The translations under genes and the position numbers were made by a program. Under the pieces are notes generated by a model. The model had not been told where the DNA came from and did no database searches. It saw only the letters and a list, made by a program, of their open reading frames with translations. From Oscillospiraceae bacterium (GTDB lineage: Bacteria > Bacillota > Clostridia > Oscillospirales > Oscillospiraceae), in the NCBI GenBank assembly GCA_009781855.1, contig WQUY01000005.1, positions 1 to 57,208 on the forward strand: a stretch of DNA of 57,208 nucleotides, given 5' to 3'. Positions 33,586 to 42,647 of this stretch are shown here, one piece after another (positions within the stretch are counted from its first letter, which is position 1; each line of letters opens with the position of its first letter).

Positions 33586-34981
33586 GGGAGATATCTCCAC
33601 CATCGGCCTTGCCCTCTAACTCAATTAAAGCTTCGCTTATGACATCCTCATCGCCTGGGAGAAGGGTTCTCACTGATACTAATATAGCCTCATCTTGAAT
33701 CCTGATAATTATGGGAGTTTTGTACGCCCTGAGACCTTGCTCTAGTGCGTTGACACTTAAAGTCGAGGGTTTAATAGATACAGCCCAGCCGGGAAGCGGA
33801 ACATTCGGCAAAGAGCCACCTCCGGTTTCGTCCATTACCTCAACAGCATCGACGCGACAATTGGTCAAAGAAGCCTTTAACCGTGTTGTAAATGACTCAG
33901 CACGTAGTTTGAGATTATCGGATTTTGAGAAAAGCATTGCAAGTACAGGGATGCGTGTCGCTGCTTCATCTGGATATCTATATTGTCTCAAAGCGGACTC
34001 CAAAACAGATAATGTCAGCTTGTCGGGACGTAAAGCGCGGGTTAGCGGATGTTTTTTCATAGCGCTTATTAAATCGGAGCGACCGGCGATTATACCGGCC
34101 TGTGCGCAGCCCATGAGTTTGTCGCCAGAAAAACATATGATATCTGCCCCGGCTTTAAGCCCACTCATCGCGGTTTCGCCTGCATCAAATCCATATGGTT
34201 GCGTGTCAATAAGAAAACTTGAACCTGCATCATATACTACAGGCCGTCCGACAGATGCGCCATACTCGCTGAGTTCTGAAATGCTAACGGACTGGGTAAA
34301 TCCAACTATTTCATAATTGCTTGTGTGGACTTTCAAAAGAAGTTCTGCATTTTTATGCTCCACAGCATCCGCATAGTCGGAGAGCTTTGTTTTGTTTGTT
34401 GAGCCGATTTCTATAAGCTCCGCTCCGCTTTGCATTATAATTTCAGGGACCCTGAAAGAACCGCCGATTTCAACGAGTTCTCCGCGAGAAATTGCAACGT
34501 TCTTACCCGCTGCGAGCGTGGCCAAAATTAAAACCATAGCCGCAGCATTGTTGTTGACAACAAGTGCAGCTTCGGTTTCGATGATTTCACATATCAAATT
34601 TTCCACATGAGTGTAGCGGCTGCCACGCTTGCCGGTTTTTAAATCATATTCAAGGTTGTTATACCCCTCACAAGCAATCAGAGCCTCTGCCAGCATTTCT
34701 TTTCCTAGAGGGGCACGGCCGAGATTTGTGTGCAATACAACACCTGTGGCGTTTATAACTCTACGCAAGTTGCTTGACTCAGTTGATAATCTTTCGAATA
34801 TAAGTCCGGCACATTCGTCAAGACTGGGCGCATTTGAAATTGCTCCGGACAGTATCTGATGGCGAAGATCATCCAAAATCGCGCGAGCAACGGACTTTAC
34901 GCGCTCGTTTCCCATATTGACGAATATGGGGTGTTCCGTCAGACTATTCATGTTTGGCAAGCTGCTCAGAAGATCATTCAT
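33578..34981 (-). CDS. selA: L-seryl-tRNA(Sec) selenium transferase
   Basis: 467 residues, as usual for bacterial SelA. It is a PLP enzyme that changes Ser-tRNA(Sec) to Sec-tRNA(Sec) with selenophosphate. Key parts are NATGVVLHTNLGRAPLG, YDLKTGKRGSRYTHVE, NNNAAAMVL and the PLP lysine in CFSGDKLMGCAQAGII; the usual G-G-P-Q after the lysine is G-C-A-Q here. GGAG lies about 8 nt before the ATG. It heads the six-gene minus-strand operon. selB, selD and the tRNA(Sec) gene are not in the window, so the machinery must be completed elsewhere. Confidence 0.94.
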   Translation of the reverse strand: MNDLLSSLPNMNSLTEHPIFVNMGNERVKSVARAILDDLRHQILSGAISNAPSLDECAGLIFERLSTESSNLRRVINATGVVLHTNLGRAPLGKEMLAEALIACEGYNNLEYDLKTGKRGSRYTHVENLICEIIETEAALVVNNNAAAMVLILATLAAGKNVAISRGELVEIGGSFRVPEIIMQSGAELIEIGSTNKTKLSDYADAVEHKNAELLLKVHTSNYEIVGFTQSVSISELSEYGASVGRPVVYDAGSSFLIDTQPYGFDAGETAMSGLKAGADIICFSGDKLMGCAQAGIIAGRSDLISAMKKHPLTRALRPDKLTLSVLESALRQYRYPDEAATRIPVLAMLFSKSDNLKLRAESFTTRLKASLTNCRVDAVEVMDETGGGSLPNVPLPGWAVSIKPSTLSVNALEQGLRAYKTPIIIRIQDEAILVSVRTLLPGDEDVISEALIELEGKADGGDISHD

Positions 34982-35124
34982 ATCAGTACTCCATTTGCGG
35001 ATTTAATTAGTGTTTGTGAGTCAATCGCACGCTCGCGATATGATTTGTTCCTCATCTTAGCACGAAAAGCTAATAAACTCAATATAGATGTCTTTTTTTG
35101 GGAAACTCAAAACTGTAATTAAGA

Positions 35125-35153
35125 TTGAATTCTCAACCCCTGCATGATAAAAT
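35125..35153 (+). promoter_or_regulatory. Promoter of the RHH-like/clpB operon
   Basis: TTGAAT (35125-35130) and TAAAAT (35148-35153) are spaced 17 bp apart, about 80 nt before the first gene. I saw no CtsR heptad repeat or CIRCE element, so heat control, if present, is not explained by the sequence here. Confidence 0.6.
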
Positions 35154-35234
35154 ATTTAATGTTAAGAGAGGGTGTAAATGCCAGGAAGCTGTTGCACATC
35201 AGTGGCTGATTGGTGAGTATGAAAGGAGTGTCCA

Positions 35235-35882
35235 ATGAAAGATGATTTAGACAGTATTCGGATTGTTGAAGAAATAATGTTTGAACTTCGCGGACTTGCG
35301 CGCACCAGGGCTGTGTCCGTTTCTGACATTGTGCATGAGGCTTTGGGTGAATACCTTATCACCCACACAAACGCCGTCAATCTTTTTGATGTCATCCATA
35401 GCATTGAGCATACGATGAATAGGGCAGAACGTTTTGTAACAATCACCGATCCATCCGGGCTTGTCATTTTTATAAAAAGCCCCATAAGGTATCTATATCG
35501 CCCGGAGCTCAAATATGAAGTCAAAATTGTGCGCAACAACGAGGTTTCTGTAGGGAAGCTGAATATAATTATCAGGTCGCATGATATTGAAACAATAATA
35601 GGGTTCTCCGATTTTGTTAACCTGTGGATCGACTTGGAGTGCAAGTATTTGCAAAGCCGGGCTGAGCAAATAACCTATGAGACAGAATCAGGGTATTTTG
35701 GCAGACAAATCTTCTATCCTGAGGGAGGCGGGCAGCGGAATGGGCAGGCCGTAGGCGATGCCATCAGCGATTATATTTGTGTGTTTGATGAGCTGCTTAA
35801 ATATTATTTTACCCATCGTAATGGACGCGACATAGAAAAGCTCTTTTTTGATCGTCTAAGAGACGGAAAACTAACTATTTAA
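35235..35882 (+). CDS. Hypothetical protein, RHH-like N-terminus, upstream of clpB
   Basis: 215 residues, not recognised as a named family. Residues about 8-45 ([32 protein letters not shown]) look like a ribbon-helix-helix DNA-binding unit, which would fit a small regulator. The rest is mixed alpha/beta, soluble, with a Gly-rich [12 protein letters not shown] near residue 163. GGAG lies 8 nt before the ATG, and clpB follows 17 nt after its stop, so the two are co-transcribed. It may control or assist ClpB; that is inference from position only. Confidence 0.7.
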   Translation: MKDDLDSIRIVEEIMFELRGLARTRAVSVSDIVHEALGEYLITHTNAVNLFDVIHSIEHTMNRAERFVTITDPSGLVIFIKSPIRYLYRPELKYEVKIVRNNEVSVGKLNIIIRSHDIETIIGFSDFVNLWIDLECKYLQSRAEQITYETESGYFGRQIFYPEGGGQRNGQAVGDAISDYICVFDELLKYYFTHRNGRDIEKLFFDRLRDGKLTI

Positions 35883-35899
35883 AAAGGAGGATTACCCAT

Positions 35900-38494
35900 A
35901 TGGATGCCCAAAAATTTACAAAAAAATCTCTGGAAGCCATATCGACAGCGCAAAATATTGCAATTGAGAACAGCAACATGCAAATCGAACCTGAACATAT
36001 CCTCTATGCATTGCTTGATCAGGATAATGGACTGATTCCGCGTCTGTTTGAAAAGATGGATATAGGTGCGGATAGGGCGCTTTCCGTTGTTGACCGCATG
36101 ATTGAAAAGCTACCGAAAGTCACCGGGTCGGGACGCGAACCCGATAAAATATATGTATCACAGGCGACGGATAAGATATTGACGGAGTCGGAGCGTCAAG
36201 CCAAGCACTATAAAGATGCATATGTATCGACCGAGCATATCATCCTTGCGATGTTTGAAAAAAGCACTCCGGTCATCAAAGAGATATTCAGTGATATTCA
36301 TTTAGAAAAGAGCAAATTTGTAAATGCGATTCATGAAGTAAGGAGCAACCGAAAGGTTGAGTCAGACAATCCGGAGGATTCTTATGAGGCATTGAGCAAA
36401 TACGGCTATGATCTTGTGGAGAAGGTCAAGCAGCAAAAGCAAGACCCAGTCATCGGGCGTGATGATGAAATCCGCAATGTTATCCGCATTTTGTCGAGAA
36501 AAACAAAGAATAACCCCGTGCTTATAGGAGAGCCAGGCGTTGGTAAGACAGCCGTTGTTGAGGGGCTGGCGATACGCATTGTGCGTGGAGATGTGCCGGA
36601 CGGACTGAAAGATAAAACTATTTTCGCCCTGGATATGGGTGCGCTTATTGCCGGAGCAAAATACAGAGGGGAGTTTGAAGAGCGCCTAAAGGCTGTTTTG
36701 CATGAAGTCAAGGAATCTGACGGTAGGATTATACTGTTTATTGATGAGATACATACCATTGTTGGTGCTGGGAAAACAGAAGGTGCAATGGATGCGGGTA
36801 ATCTGCTCAAACCACTACTGGCCAGAGGTGAGCTTCACTGCATAGGCGCAACGACTCTGGATGAATATAGGCAATATGTAGAAAAAGATGCCGCGCTTGA
36901 AAGGCGTTTTCAGCCGGTGTATGTGGGTGAGCCCAATTTGGAGGACACGATAACCATCCTTAGAGGGCTTAAAGAGCGATATGAGGTATATCATGGTGTA
37001 AAGATAACCGATGCTGCACTGATTAGTGCGGCAACGCTGTCTCATAGATATATTTCCGACCGCTTCTTGCCAGATAAAGCGATTGACTTAGTTGATGAAG
37101 CTTGTGCGATGATCCGTACAGAGATAGATTCCATGCCCACAGAGCTGGATGTTGTTGCACGTAAAATCATGCAATTAGAAATACAGGAAACAGCGCTAAA
37201 AAGAGAGAAAGATAATCTTTCTAAAGAAAATCTCGAGAGGATTCAACGAGAACTTGCGGAGCTGCGTGAGGACTTTAATGCAAAAAAAGCGTTGTGGGAA
37301 AATGAAAAGGCAAGCATACAGTCTGTACAAAAAATCAGAGAACAAATCGAGGAAGTGAATGCCCAAATCGAGGCGGCAGAACTGGCCTATGATTTGAATA
37401 AATTGGCTGAATTGAGATATGGACAGCTAGACCCATTACAAAGACAGTTGGAGGAAGCAGAGAAGCACGAGGGCAATGAGCAAAGATTTACATTGCTTCG
37501 TGACAGAGTAACTGATGAAGAGGTTGCAAAGATAGTTGCGCGGTGGACAGGAATCCCTGTGGCAAAACTTCTGGAGGGTGAGCGGGAGAAAATCCTGCAT
37601 TTGGATAAAGAAATCCACAAACGGGTCATAGGACAAGATGACGCAGTCGGCAAGGTGTGTGAAGCGATTATACGGTCGAGGTCTGGAATTGCCGACCCAA
37701 ACCGCCCGATAGGTTCGTTTATGTTCCTGGGGCCAACCGGGGTTGGAAAAACTGAACTGGCCAAAGCGCTTGCAGAGAGTCTTTTTGATGATGAACATAA
37801 TATGGTTCGTATCGATATGTCAGAATATATGGAAAAATATTCTGTATCACGGCTTGTTGGAGCACCTCCGGGTTATGTCGGTTATGAAGAGGGCGGTCAG
37901 CTTACTGAAGCAATAAGGAGAAGGCCTTATAGTGTGGTTTTATTTGATGAGGTTGAAAAAGCGCACAGCGACGTATTTAACATTATGCTTCAGGTGTTGG
38001 ATGATGGACGCATTACAGATTCGCATGGCAAAACCGTGGACTTTAAAAACACAATCATCATTCTGACCTCAAATATCGGTTCAGAGTATCTGCTTGAGGG
38101 CATTGATGAAAAAGGAAATATTAAGGAAGAAATAAAACAAGCGATAGAAAGTCTGCTGAAATCGCATTTTCGTCCTGAGTTTCTCAATCGCTTGGATGAA
38201 ATTATTTTCTACAAGCCGCTGAGCAAGGATGAGGTCAAGAGCATTATTGATATTTTGTTGGTGCGTCTAAACAGCCGCCTGAAAGAACAGCAGCTTTCAA
38301 TTGTGTTGACGGGTGCGGCAATGGAATTAATTGCTGACGAAGCGTATGACCCTGCCTATGGGGCAAGGCCTATCAAACGTTATATGCAGCGTGAAATTGA
38401 AACCATGATTGGGCGGCTGATATTGCAGGGGAATATTGAACCCGGTCATGAGTTTGTGGTTGATGCCATTGATGGCAGTCTGTCGGTAGTTTAA
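35900..38494 (+). CDS. clpB: ATP-dependent disaggregase ClpB
   Basis: 864 residues, the normal ClpB length. The Clp_N repeat domain (about 1-150) is followed by AAA module 1 (Walker A GEPGVGKT, Walker B LFIDEIH), a coiled-coil middle domain (about 400-530, absent from ClpA and ClpX), AAA module 2 ([23 protein letters not shown]) and the C-terminal D2 small domain. It works with DnaK to free aggregated proteins and lacks an evident ClpP-binding loop. AAAAAGGAGG is a strong ribosome site. The gene follows a hypothetical RHH-like protein in the same operon. Confidence 0.96.
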   Translation: MDAQKFTKKSLEAISTAQNIAIENSNMQIEPEHILYALLDQDNGLIPRLFEKMDIGADRALSVVDRMIEKLPKVTGSGREPDKIYVSQATDKILTESERQAKHYKDAYVSTEHIILAMFEKSTPVIKEIFSDIHLEKSKFVNAIHEVRSNRKVESDNPEDSYEALSKYGYDLVEKVKQQKQDPVIGRDDEIRNVIRILSRKTKNNPVLIGEPGVGKTAVVEGLAIRIVRGDVPDGLKDKTIFALDMGALIAGAKYRGEFEERLKAVLHEVKESDGRIILFIDEIHTIVGAGKTEGAMDAGNLLKPLLARGELHCIGATTLDEYRQYVEKDAALERRFQPVYVGEPNLEDTITILRGLKERYEVYHGVKITDAALISAATLSHRYISDRFLPDKAIDLVDEACAMIRTEIDSMPTELDVVARKIMQLEIQETALKREKDNLSKENLERIQRELAELREDFNAKKALWENEKASIQSVQKIREQIEEVNAQIEAAELAYDLNKLAELRYGQLDPLQRQLEEAEKHEGNEQRFTLLRDRVTDEEVAKIVARWTGIPVAKLLEGEREKILHLDKEIHKRVIGQDDAVGKVCEAIIRSRSGIADPNRPIGSFMFLGPTGVGKTELAKALAESLFDDEHNMVRIDMSEYMEKYSVSRLVGAPPGYVGYEEGGQLTEAIRRRPYSVVLFDEVEKAHSDVFNIMLQVLDDGRITDSHGKTVDFKNTIIILTSNIGSEYLLEGIDEKGNIKEEIKQAIESLLKSHFRPEFLNRLDEIIFYKPLSKDEVKSIIDILLVRLNSRLKEQQLSIVLTGAAMELIADEAYDPAYGARPIKRYMQREIETMIGRLILQGNIEPGHEFVVDAIDGSLSVV

Positions 38495-38564
38495 ATTAGG
38501 ACGATAACAAAAATAAGTGCCGAAAGGCAGGGGCAAAGGCGTGTTTAAGATTACGTCACCACCC

Positions 38565-38597
38565 TAAGCTGACGGGAGTCGAACTCCCGTCAGCTTA
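38565..38597. repeat. TGACGGGAGT palindrome, copy B (perfect)
   Basis: The best copy of the family: TAAGCTGACGGGAGT (38565-38579) and ACTCCCGTCAGCTTA (38583-38597) form a 15-bp perfect stem with a CGA loop. It lies between clpB and the TauE/SafE gene. No T-run follows the hairpin. Confidence 0.85.
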
Positions 38598-38611
38598 CGC
38601 TAGGAGTTAAA

Positions 38612-39382
38612 GTGGAATATTTACATACCCTTATATATCTTGCGCCGCTAGTCTTTCTTGCGGGATTTATTGATTCTGCAGTCGGGGGCGGTGGAACCAT
38701 TTCTATACCTGCTTATTTGCTGACAGGTATGCCGGCGCATTTGGCGTTTGGAACCAATAAGCTTAGCGCAAGTCTAGGCACAGCAATTGCAGCTGGGCGG
38801 TTCATAAAAAATAAAGCAATAGATCTTCGCACGGCAATGATATCTGCGTTTGGCGCTTTGATTGGCGCGGCGCTGGGGTCGCAGTTTGTACTGATGCTCG
38901 ATGACCGGACGTTGCGGCTTATGCTGATTATAGCACTGCCCTGTGTTGCGGTATTTCTTGTGTTTCGTAGAGACAAGGTTCATGAGGTCGGACATGAAAG
39001 CTTTTCGCCTAGAAAAATAGTTATTCTTGCCCTGGTTATTGGGCTGGGAATTGGGCTTTACGATGGAATAATCGGCCCGGGAACAGGAACTTTTGCAATA
39101 ATAGCCTACAATGCGATAATGCGGTACGACCTGAAAACAGCGTCTGGAAATGCCAAAGTGCTTAATCTTGCATCGAATATAGCCTCACTGGTTACTTTTG
39201 CAATCGCCGGGCATGTGCTTTTTGTAATCGGTTTGCCTGCTGCGGTGTTTGGGATTGCCGGAAACTATCTCGGTGCGGGTTTTGCTATCAAAAAAGGTGC
39301 CAAATTCTTGCGTCCTATGCTTTTTGTGGTATTGGGGCTTTTGCTTGTAAGGGTTGTATTTGATTTTGTGGTTTCATCATAA
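38612..39382 (+). CDS. TauE/SafE-family (TSUP) permease
   Basis: 256 residues with about eight transmembrane helices and the duplicated TSUP motifs FLAGFIDSAVGGGGTISIPAYL and GLYDGIIGPGTGTF. Family members export sulfite, sulfoacetate or other organic sulfur or carboxylate anions. GTG 38612 has TAGGAG about 8 nt upstream. The substrate cannot be assigned; its location near a palindrome and clpB gives no clear hint. Confidence 0.87.
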   Translation: MEYLHTLIYLAPLVFLAGFIDSAVGGGGTISIPAYLLTGMPAHLAFGTNKLSASLGTAIAAGRFIKNKAIDLRTAMISAFGALIGAALGSQFVLMLDDRTLRLMLIIALPCVAVFLVFRRDKVHEVGHESFSPRKIVILALVIGLGIGLYDGIIGPGTGTFAIIAYNAIMRYDLKTASGNAKVLNLASNIASLVTFAIAGHVLFVIGLPAAVFGIAGNYLGAGFAIKKGAKFLRPMLFVVLGLLLVRVVFDFVVSS

Positions 39383-39406
39383 ATATACCCTAACTCGTCT
39401 AAAACA

Positions 39407-40513
39407 CTATACGCGTTCCTGTTGTTTTTGAAGTAAAAACTCTTGCATGTACGGATAGTTAAAGCGTAGCAGTCCGTGTCCGGCAGGCTTGACAATTCCT
39501 GCTGATATAAGTCGCTCGCGGTAGAGTGAAATATAATTTTTCTGTTTGCCAAGTCTTTTGCCAATGTCTGATACAGATGAGCATTTCTCATCCTCAGACA
39601 TAGCAAATACAAATTCTCTATCCATATTTGACAGGTCAGTAAAAATGAGCCTGTGAACATTTCTAAAGAGCTCTGCTTTTGAGTTGTACATTACATCGTC
39701 AAATAAATCAGTGATCCTGTTATGTTGCATTTCTTTCCATAGATAGTACCCCATTAACTGTATTAAATATGGATATCCATGTGTTGCAATTGCGATTTTA
39801 GAGATTAGTTCTTCAGGTAGCTCAGCGTCAGTTTGCAAAAAGACTTTCTTGAATTCATGCTCAACGATTATTAATTCAACATTTTCTAACTCGATTTGCT
39901 TTGCTCTTCGTAAAAATGTAAGGATATCATCATTTAACACATCCGAAATGACTGATTGAAGGCCTGCCATGACCATGCTTACTGAGTATTCCCTCATTAC
40001 TAAATCTTGGTATGTGCTTATAAAAATCCGCATATCTTCCGTGTGCTTTTGAGCCTCATCAATTAAAAAGACAACATGCATTTCATGCTTCATATATGCA
40101 TCCATCAACTCTAAAAACTGATATGAAAATGTTTCTGTAAAATATGGAGTCTTTGTATTTTTTTCAAAACCTACTTTAACGCCCAAGTTGATTGAGATAT
40201 CATTGAATTTTGGAAATATTTCAGCTGCGGTCTTAGGAAGTTGTCTATATAGTTGGACAAGGATGTTGTCAAGCATTGCTTCGTTTGGTACAACATAAAG
40301 CGCGATTACATTTTGTTCATCAAAGCTTATTCTGATATCCGATAACAAGGCAGTCTTTCCGCTCCCTCTAATACCTGTAATCAGGGTTGTCCGCCAAGGA
40401 CTATATTTATCATATACGGCAGAGACAATTGATCGCGTTATTTCTTGCCTACCAAAAAAATAAGTTGGTCGATTGCCGAACGAGGGCGAAAAAGGGTTTA
40501 GCATTTCCTCCAA
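39407..40513 (-). CDS. AAA ATPase (ORC1/Cdc6-like, AAA_16 type)
   Basis: 368 residues. The N-terminal P-loop ATPase has GIRGSGKTALLSDI and a Walker B HVVFLIDEAQ; FFGRQEITRSIV at the start is typical of stand-alone AAA_16 proteins. The C-terminal part (about 290-368), with SVSDIGKRLGKQKNYISLYRERLISAG, looks like a winged helix. The pattern resembles Cdc6-like ATPases in bacteria of unknown role, including some phage-defence or mobile-element associated ones, but nothing mobile was found nearby. Its upstream region carries a repeat array (40543-40612), which may be its own operator. Confidence 0.8.
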   Translation of the reverse strand: MEEMLNPFSPSFGNRPTYFFGRQEITRSIVSAVYDKYSPWRTTLITGIRGSGKTALLSDIRISFDEQNVIALYVVPNEAMLDNILVQLYRQLPKTAAEIFPKFNDISINLGVKVGFEKNTKTPYFTETFSYQFLELMDAYMKHEMHVVFLIDEAQKHTEDMRIFISTYQDLVMREYSVSMVMAGLQSVISDVLNDDILTFLRRAKQIELENVELIIVEHEFKKVFLQTDAELPEELISKIAIATHGYPYLIQLMGYYLWKEMQHNRITDLFDDVMYNSKAELFRNVHRLIFTDLSNMDREFVFAMSEDEKCSSVSDIGKRLGKQKNYISLYRERLISAGIVKPAGHGLLRFNYPYMQEFLLQKQQERV

Positions 40514-40542
40514 CTCCTTTCACGAATGTGGTGTCAGCAGGT

Positions 40543-40612
40543 TTATATACTTCAAGTTTTGTTATATACTTCTATATACTTTGGAATGCATTATATACTT
40601 CTATATACTTTG
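40543..40612. repeat. TATATACTT repeat array upstream of the AAA ATPase gene
   Basis: The core TATATACTT occurs five times. Two identical 22-bp units (40562-40583 and 40591-40612), each with two cores 11 bp apart, start 29 bp apart; a single 11-bp half unit stands at 40543-40553. The array begins 30 bp before the ATG of the minus-strand ATPase gene. One-helical-turn spacing is typical of an operator or iteron bound by a protein; the AT-rich cores could also act as -10 boxes. Confidence 0.75.
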
Positions 40613-40627
40613 TGTCAATTTAAATTC

Positions 40628-40680
40628 ATCCCCTAAGCTGACGAGAGGCGAATCCCATCGACTCCGTCAGCTTAGGGGAT
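40628..40680. repeat. TGACGGGAGT palindrome, copy C
   Basis: Outer arms ATCCCCTAAGCTGACG (40628-40643) and CGTCAGCTTAGGGGAT (40665-40680) pair perfectly over 16 bp around a 21-nt core with the related GAGGCGAATCCC sequence. It is a variant of the dispersed family, with longer outer arms and a degraded centre. Confidence 0.75.
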
Positions 40681-40899
40681 GGTTCGATTTGCGAGGGTGG
40701 CTGTTATGAATTGATATCAGGCCAGCATACGGTCGTTGACTGCTTTCCAATATAAATAAATTATAAATTTGGTTCAAACAAAACATAGGGTTATGGTATG
40801 TTCCATAGAGCCTATGTTGCAAAAAATATTATTGAGTTATTGACTCGATAGCTGCGTCCTATTATCAACACCTTCTTAGAGAACACAGCTATTTCATAA

Positions 40900-41127
40900 C
40901 TACTCCTCAGTATCCCATCCAACTGGTCTGCTCATGCCATCTGCAAGGGCTTCATCCATAAGCCTAAGCATTTCAAGCACACTTCTGAAACTCTGTTTCA
41001 TATTTTTTTCAGCCCAAAGAATCTGACCCTGCCAAGTTGAATTCTGTTGAAATTTGACAGAAACCTCAAATGTGCATTTATGGGTGCCGGATTCATCTCT
41101 TTTTTCAAGTTCTATTTTATCTCTCAT
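40900..41127 (-). CDS. Small hypothetical protein
   Basis: 75 residues, soluble, with VKFQQNSTWQGQILWAEKNMKQSF in the centre and an acidic C-terminus (WDTEE). GGAGG lies about 9 nt before the ATG. It was not assigned to a named family; the W-x-G-x-I-x-W pattern suggests a beta-sheet-containing domain. It follows the BTAD regulator on the same strand (gap about 127 nt), and similar small proteins next to such regulators would support a functional link. The 219 bp on its other side (40681-40899) hold nothing I recognise. Confidence 0.65.
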   Translation of the reverse strand: MRDKIELEKRDESGTHKCTFEVSVKFQQNSTWQGQILWAEKNMKQSFRSVLEMLRLMDEALADGMSRPVGWDTEE

Positions 41128-41254
41128 TGTAACGCTTCCTCCTGTTACCTGATAACCATCACGCCTGCTCAGTTAAGCGAAACATACTTAAAGATTACAG
41201 ACTGACTGTCACATCAAAGTCACATATTTGGAATTATTTTCCACTGATTAGACC

Positions 41255-42430
41255 TTATGCATGAGGCATCAAAGGCTTAATCGTCGTGCCTGCTATTTTG
41301 GGTAAATATTTTGAATCTAAATCATGCAAAATCCTATTCACAAGCATCTTACAATCCTCATAAGTCAAACTGTGTAGCAAAACAATATACTGGCTTGGGC
41401 TGGGTCTTGTGAACAAATCGCCCATCCTCAGGTTGCTTGGAATTATTTCACCCAGTTGCTTCATCGCCTGCACACTCTTTGCATCAGCATCATGCTTTGT
41501 TTCAAACATAACGACATATGCTGTTCTTCCGGAACGAGGCACCGATCGCGACTCTATTTGAACGATTGTCTTAAACTCACTAAGATCACAATAATATGCA
41601 CCCGGAAAGTTAGAACCTTTAAGCCAACCATCAATAAGCGTCTCAAGCGAAGTTCCTATGGTCGAGTCAGGACGCTGTATTTGTGCATAAAGTGCGCGAA
41701 GATTATCGGAAAAATTCACACCGAGCACATCAAAAAACATGGCCTCTACACGCTTATATTCTCTAAATGCATCGGCATTTCTCCCCTGTGCCATCATCGC
41801 TTGAAGATTATGCTCTATAAGCTTCTCGTCAAACGGATCGACACTCAGAGCCCTGCCGCAAAGTTTCTCGGCCTCTACATTCCGACCGAACTTAGAAAGC
41901 AGCGTGAGCGCCTCACTGCAGCAACTAATATACATCGAGCGATACCACCGCGCAAGCGGCATGACCCATAATTCACCGACAGAATTGGGTAGAAAGTCAC
42001 CCTTGTACAACTCCCCTGCACGCAAAAGAATCTCCAAACGCGCCTCTTCGCTTATGCTCGGATTTGCACTCTTTTGGAGGGTCTCAAATTCTTCTATATC
42101 CACATCGCATCGAATATCGTTGTTCCAGGAATACCCGCCACCCTTGGTTATAATCAATGAGTCTGCGCATGACAAGCCTGCCTTAGAAAGAGCCGTTCTT
42201 GCACGGTAAACAATCGTCCGCAACGCACTTCCAGCACTGTCCATGTTTTCATCATCGCAAAAAACGTCTGCCAGCTCATCCTGAGGAACAATCTTATGCC
42301 TGTGCGTAACTAGATATTGCAGCATCTTCCAGGTTTTTGAGGATCTCTTTTCCTGTTCGATGATACGCTTAGTGCCATCTATTATGGCAAAGCCGCCAAG
42401 CATTTCAACTCTGATATGCACACCATCCAA
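41255..42430 (-). CDS. BTAD-domain (SARP-like) transcriptional regulator
   Basis: About 391 residues. The N-terminus (IRVEMLGGFAII.. to about 100) is an OmpR-type winged helix with SSKTWKMLQYLVTHR. The bacterial transcriptional activation domain (about 110-260) follows, with tetratricopeptide-like helices (EARLEILLRAGELYKGDF; WYRSMYISCCSEALTLL). The C-terminal 130 residues form an unknown region. The frame opens at 42535, but I prefer the TTG at 42430, near GAGAGGGGG and at the start of the conserved fold. The target is unknown; the downstream small protein may be one. Confidence 0.78.
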   Translation of the reverse strand: MDGVHIRVEMLGGFAIIDGTKRIIEQEKRSSKTWKMLQYLVTHRHKIVPQDELADVFCDDENMDSAGSALRTIVYRARTALSKAGLSCADSLIITKGGGYSWNNDIRCDVDIEEFETLQKSANPSISEEARLEILLRAGELYKGDFLPNSVGELWVMPLARWYRSMYISCCSEALTLLSKFGRNVEAEKLCGRALSVDPFDEKLIEHNLQAMMAQGRNADAFREYKRVEAMFFDVLGVNFSDNLRALYAQIQRPDSTIGTSLETLIDGWLKGSNFPGAYYCDLSEFKTIVQIESRSVPRSGRTAYVVMFETKHDADAKSVQAMKQLGEIIPSNLRMGDLFTRPSPSQYIVLLHSLTYEDCKMLVNRILHDLDSKYLPKIAGTTIKPLMPHA

Positions 42431-42565
42431 GACTACCGAATACCCCCTCTCGATGATTGCGATAATCAAAATATACAACTCTGGTTTAATATATAACTCC
42501 ACTCGCATTCTAACAGAAACACCACAGTATAGCAAGATATACGAATAAATTTGTGTGATAATTGC

Positions 42566-42594
42566 TTGCCATTTGTCGATATATTAGATAAAAT
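42566..42594 (+). promoter_or_regulatory. Promoter of the EamA permease gene
   Basis: TTGCCA (42566-42571) and TAAAAT (42589-42594), 17 bp apart, about 54 nt before the ATG, with AAAGGA as the ribosome site. Confidence 0.6.
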
Positions 42595-42647
42595 GAACAG
42601 AATCAAAATTTAAATAGGCTGGCTGTCAAGCGCCTAAAAGGACAACT

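Noticed and set aside
33711-34316. 201-codon plus-strand ORF inside selA
   Set aside because: It is antisense to the well-supported SelA frame and has no recognisable domain or ribosome site.
38565-38597. GGGAGTCGAACTCCC core read as a tRNA T-arm
   Set aside because: The loop is only CGA and the stem is 15 bp long. No other tRNA arms lie around it, and the same element recurs between genes, so it is a repeat.
40543-40612. CRISPR-like repeat
   Set aside because: Only two and a half units, AT-rich, spacer of 7 nt, and no cas genes; it looks like an operator or iteron array.
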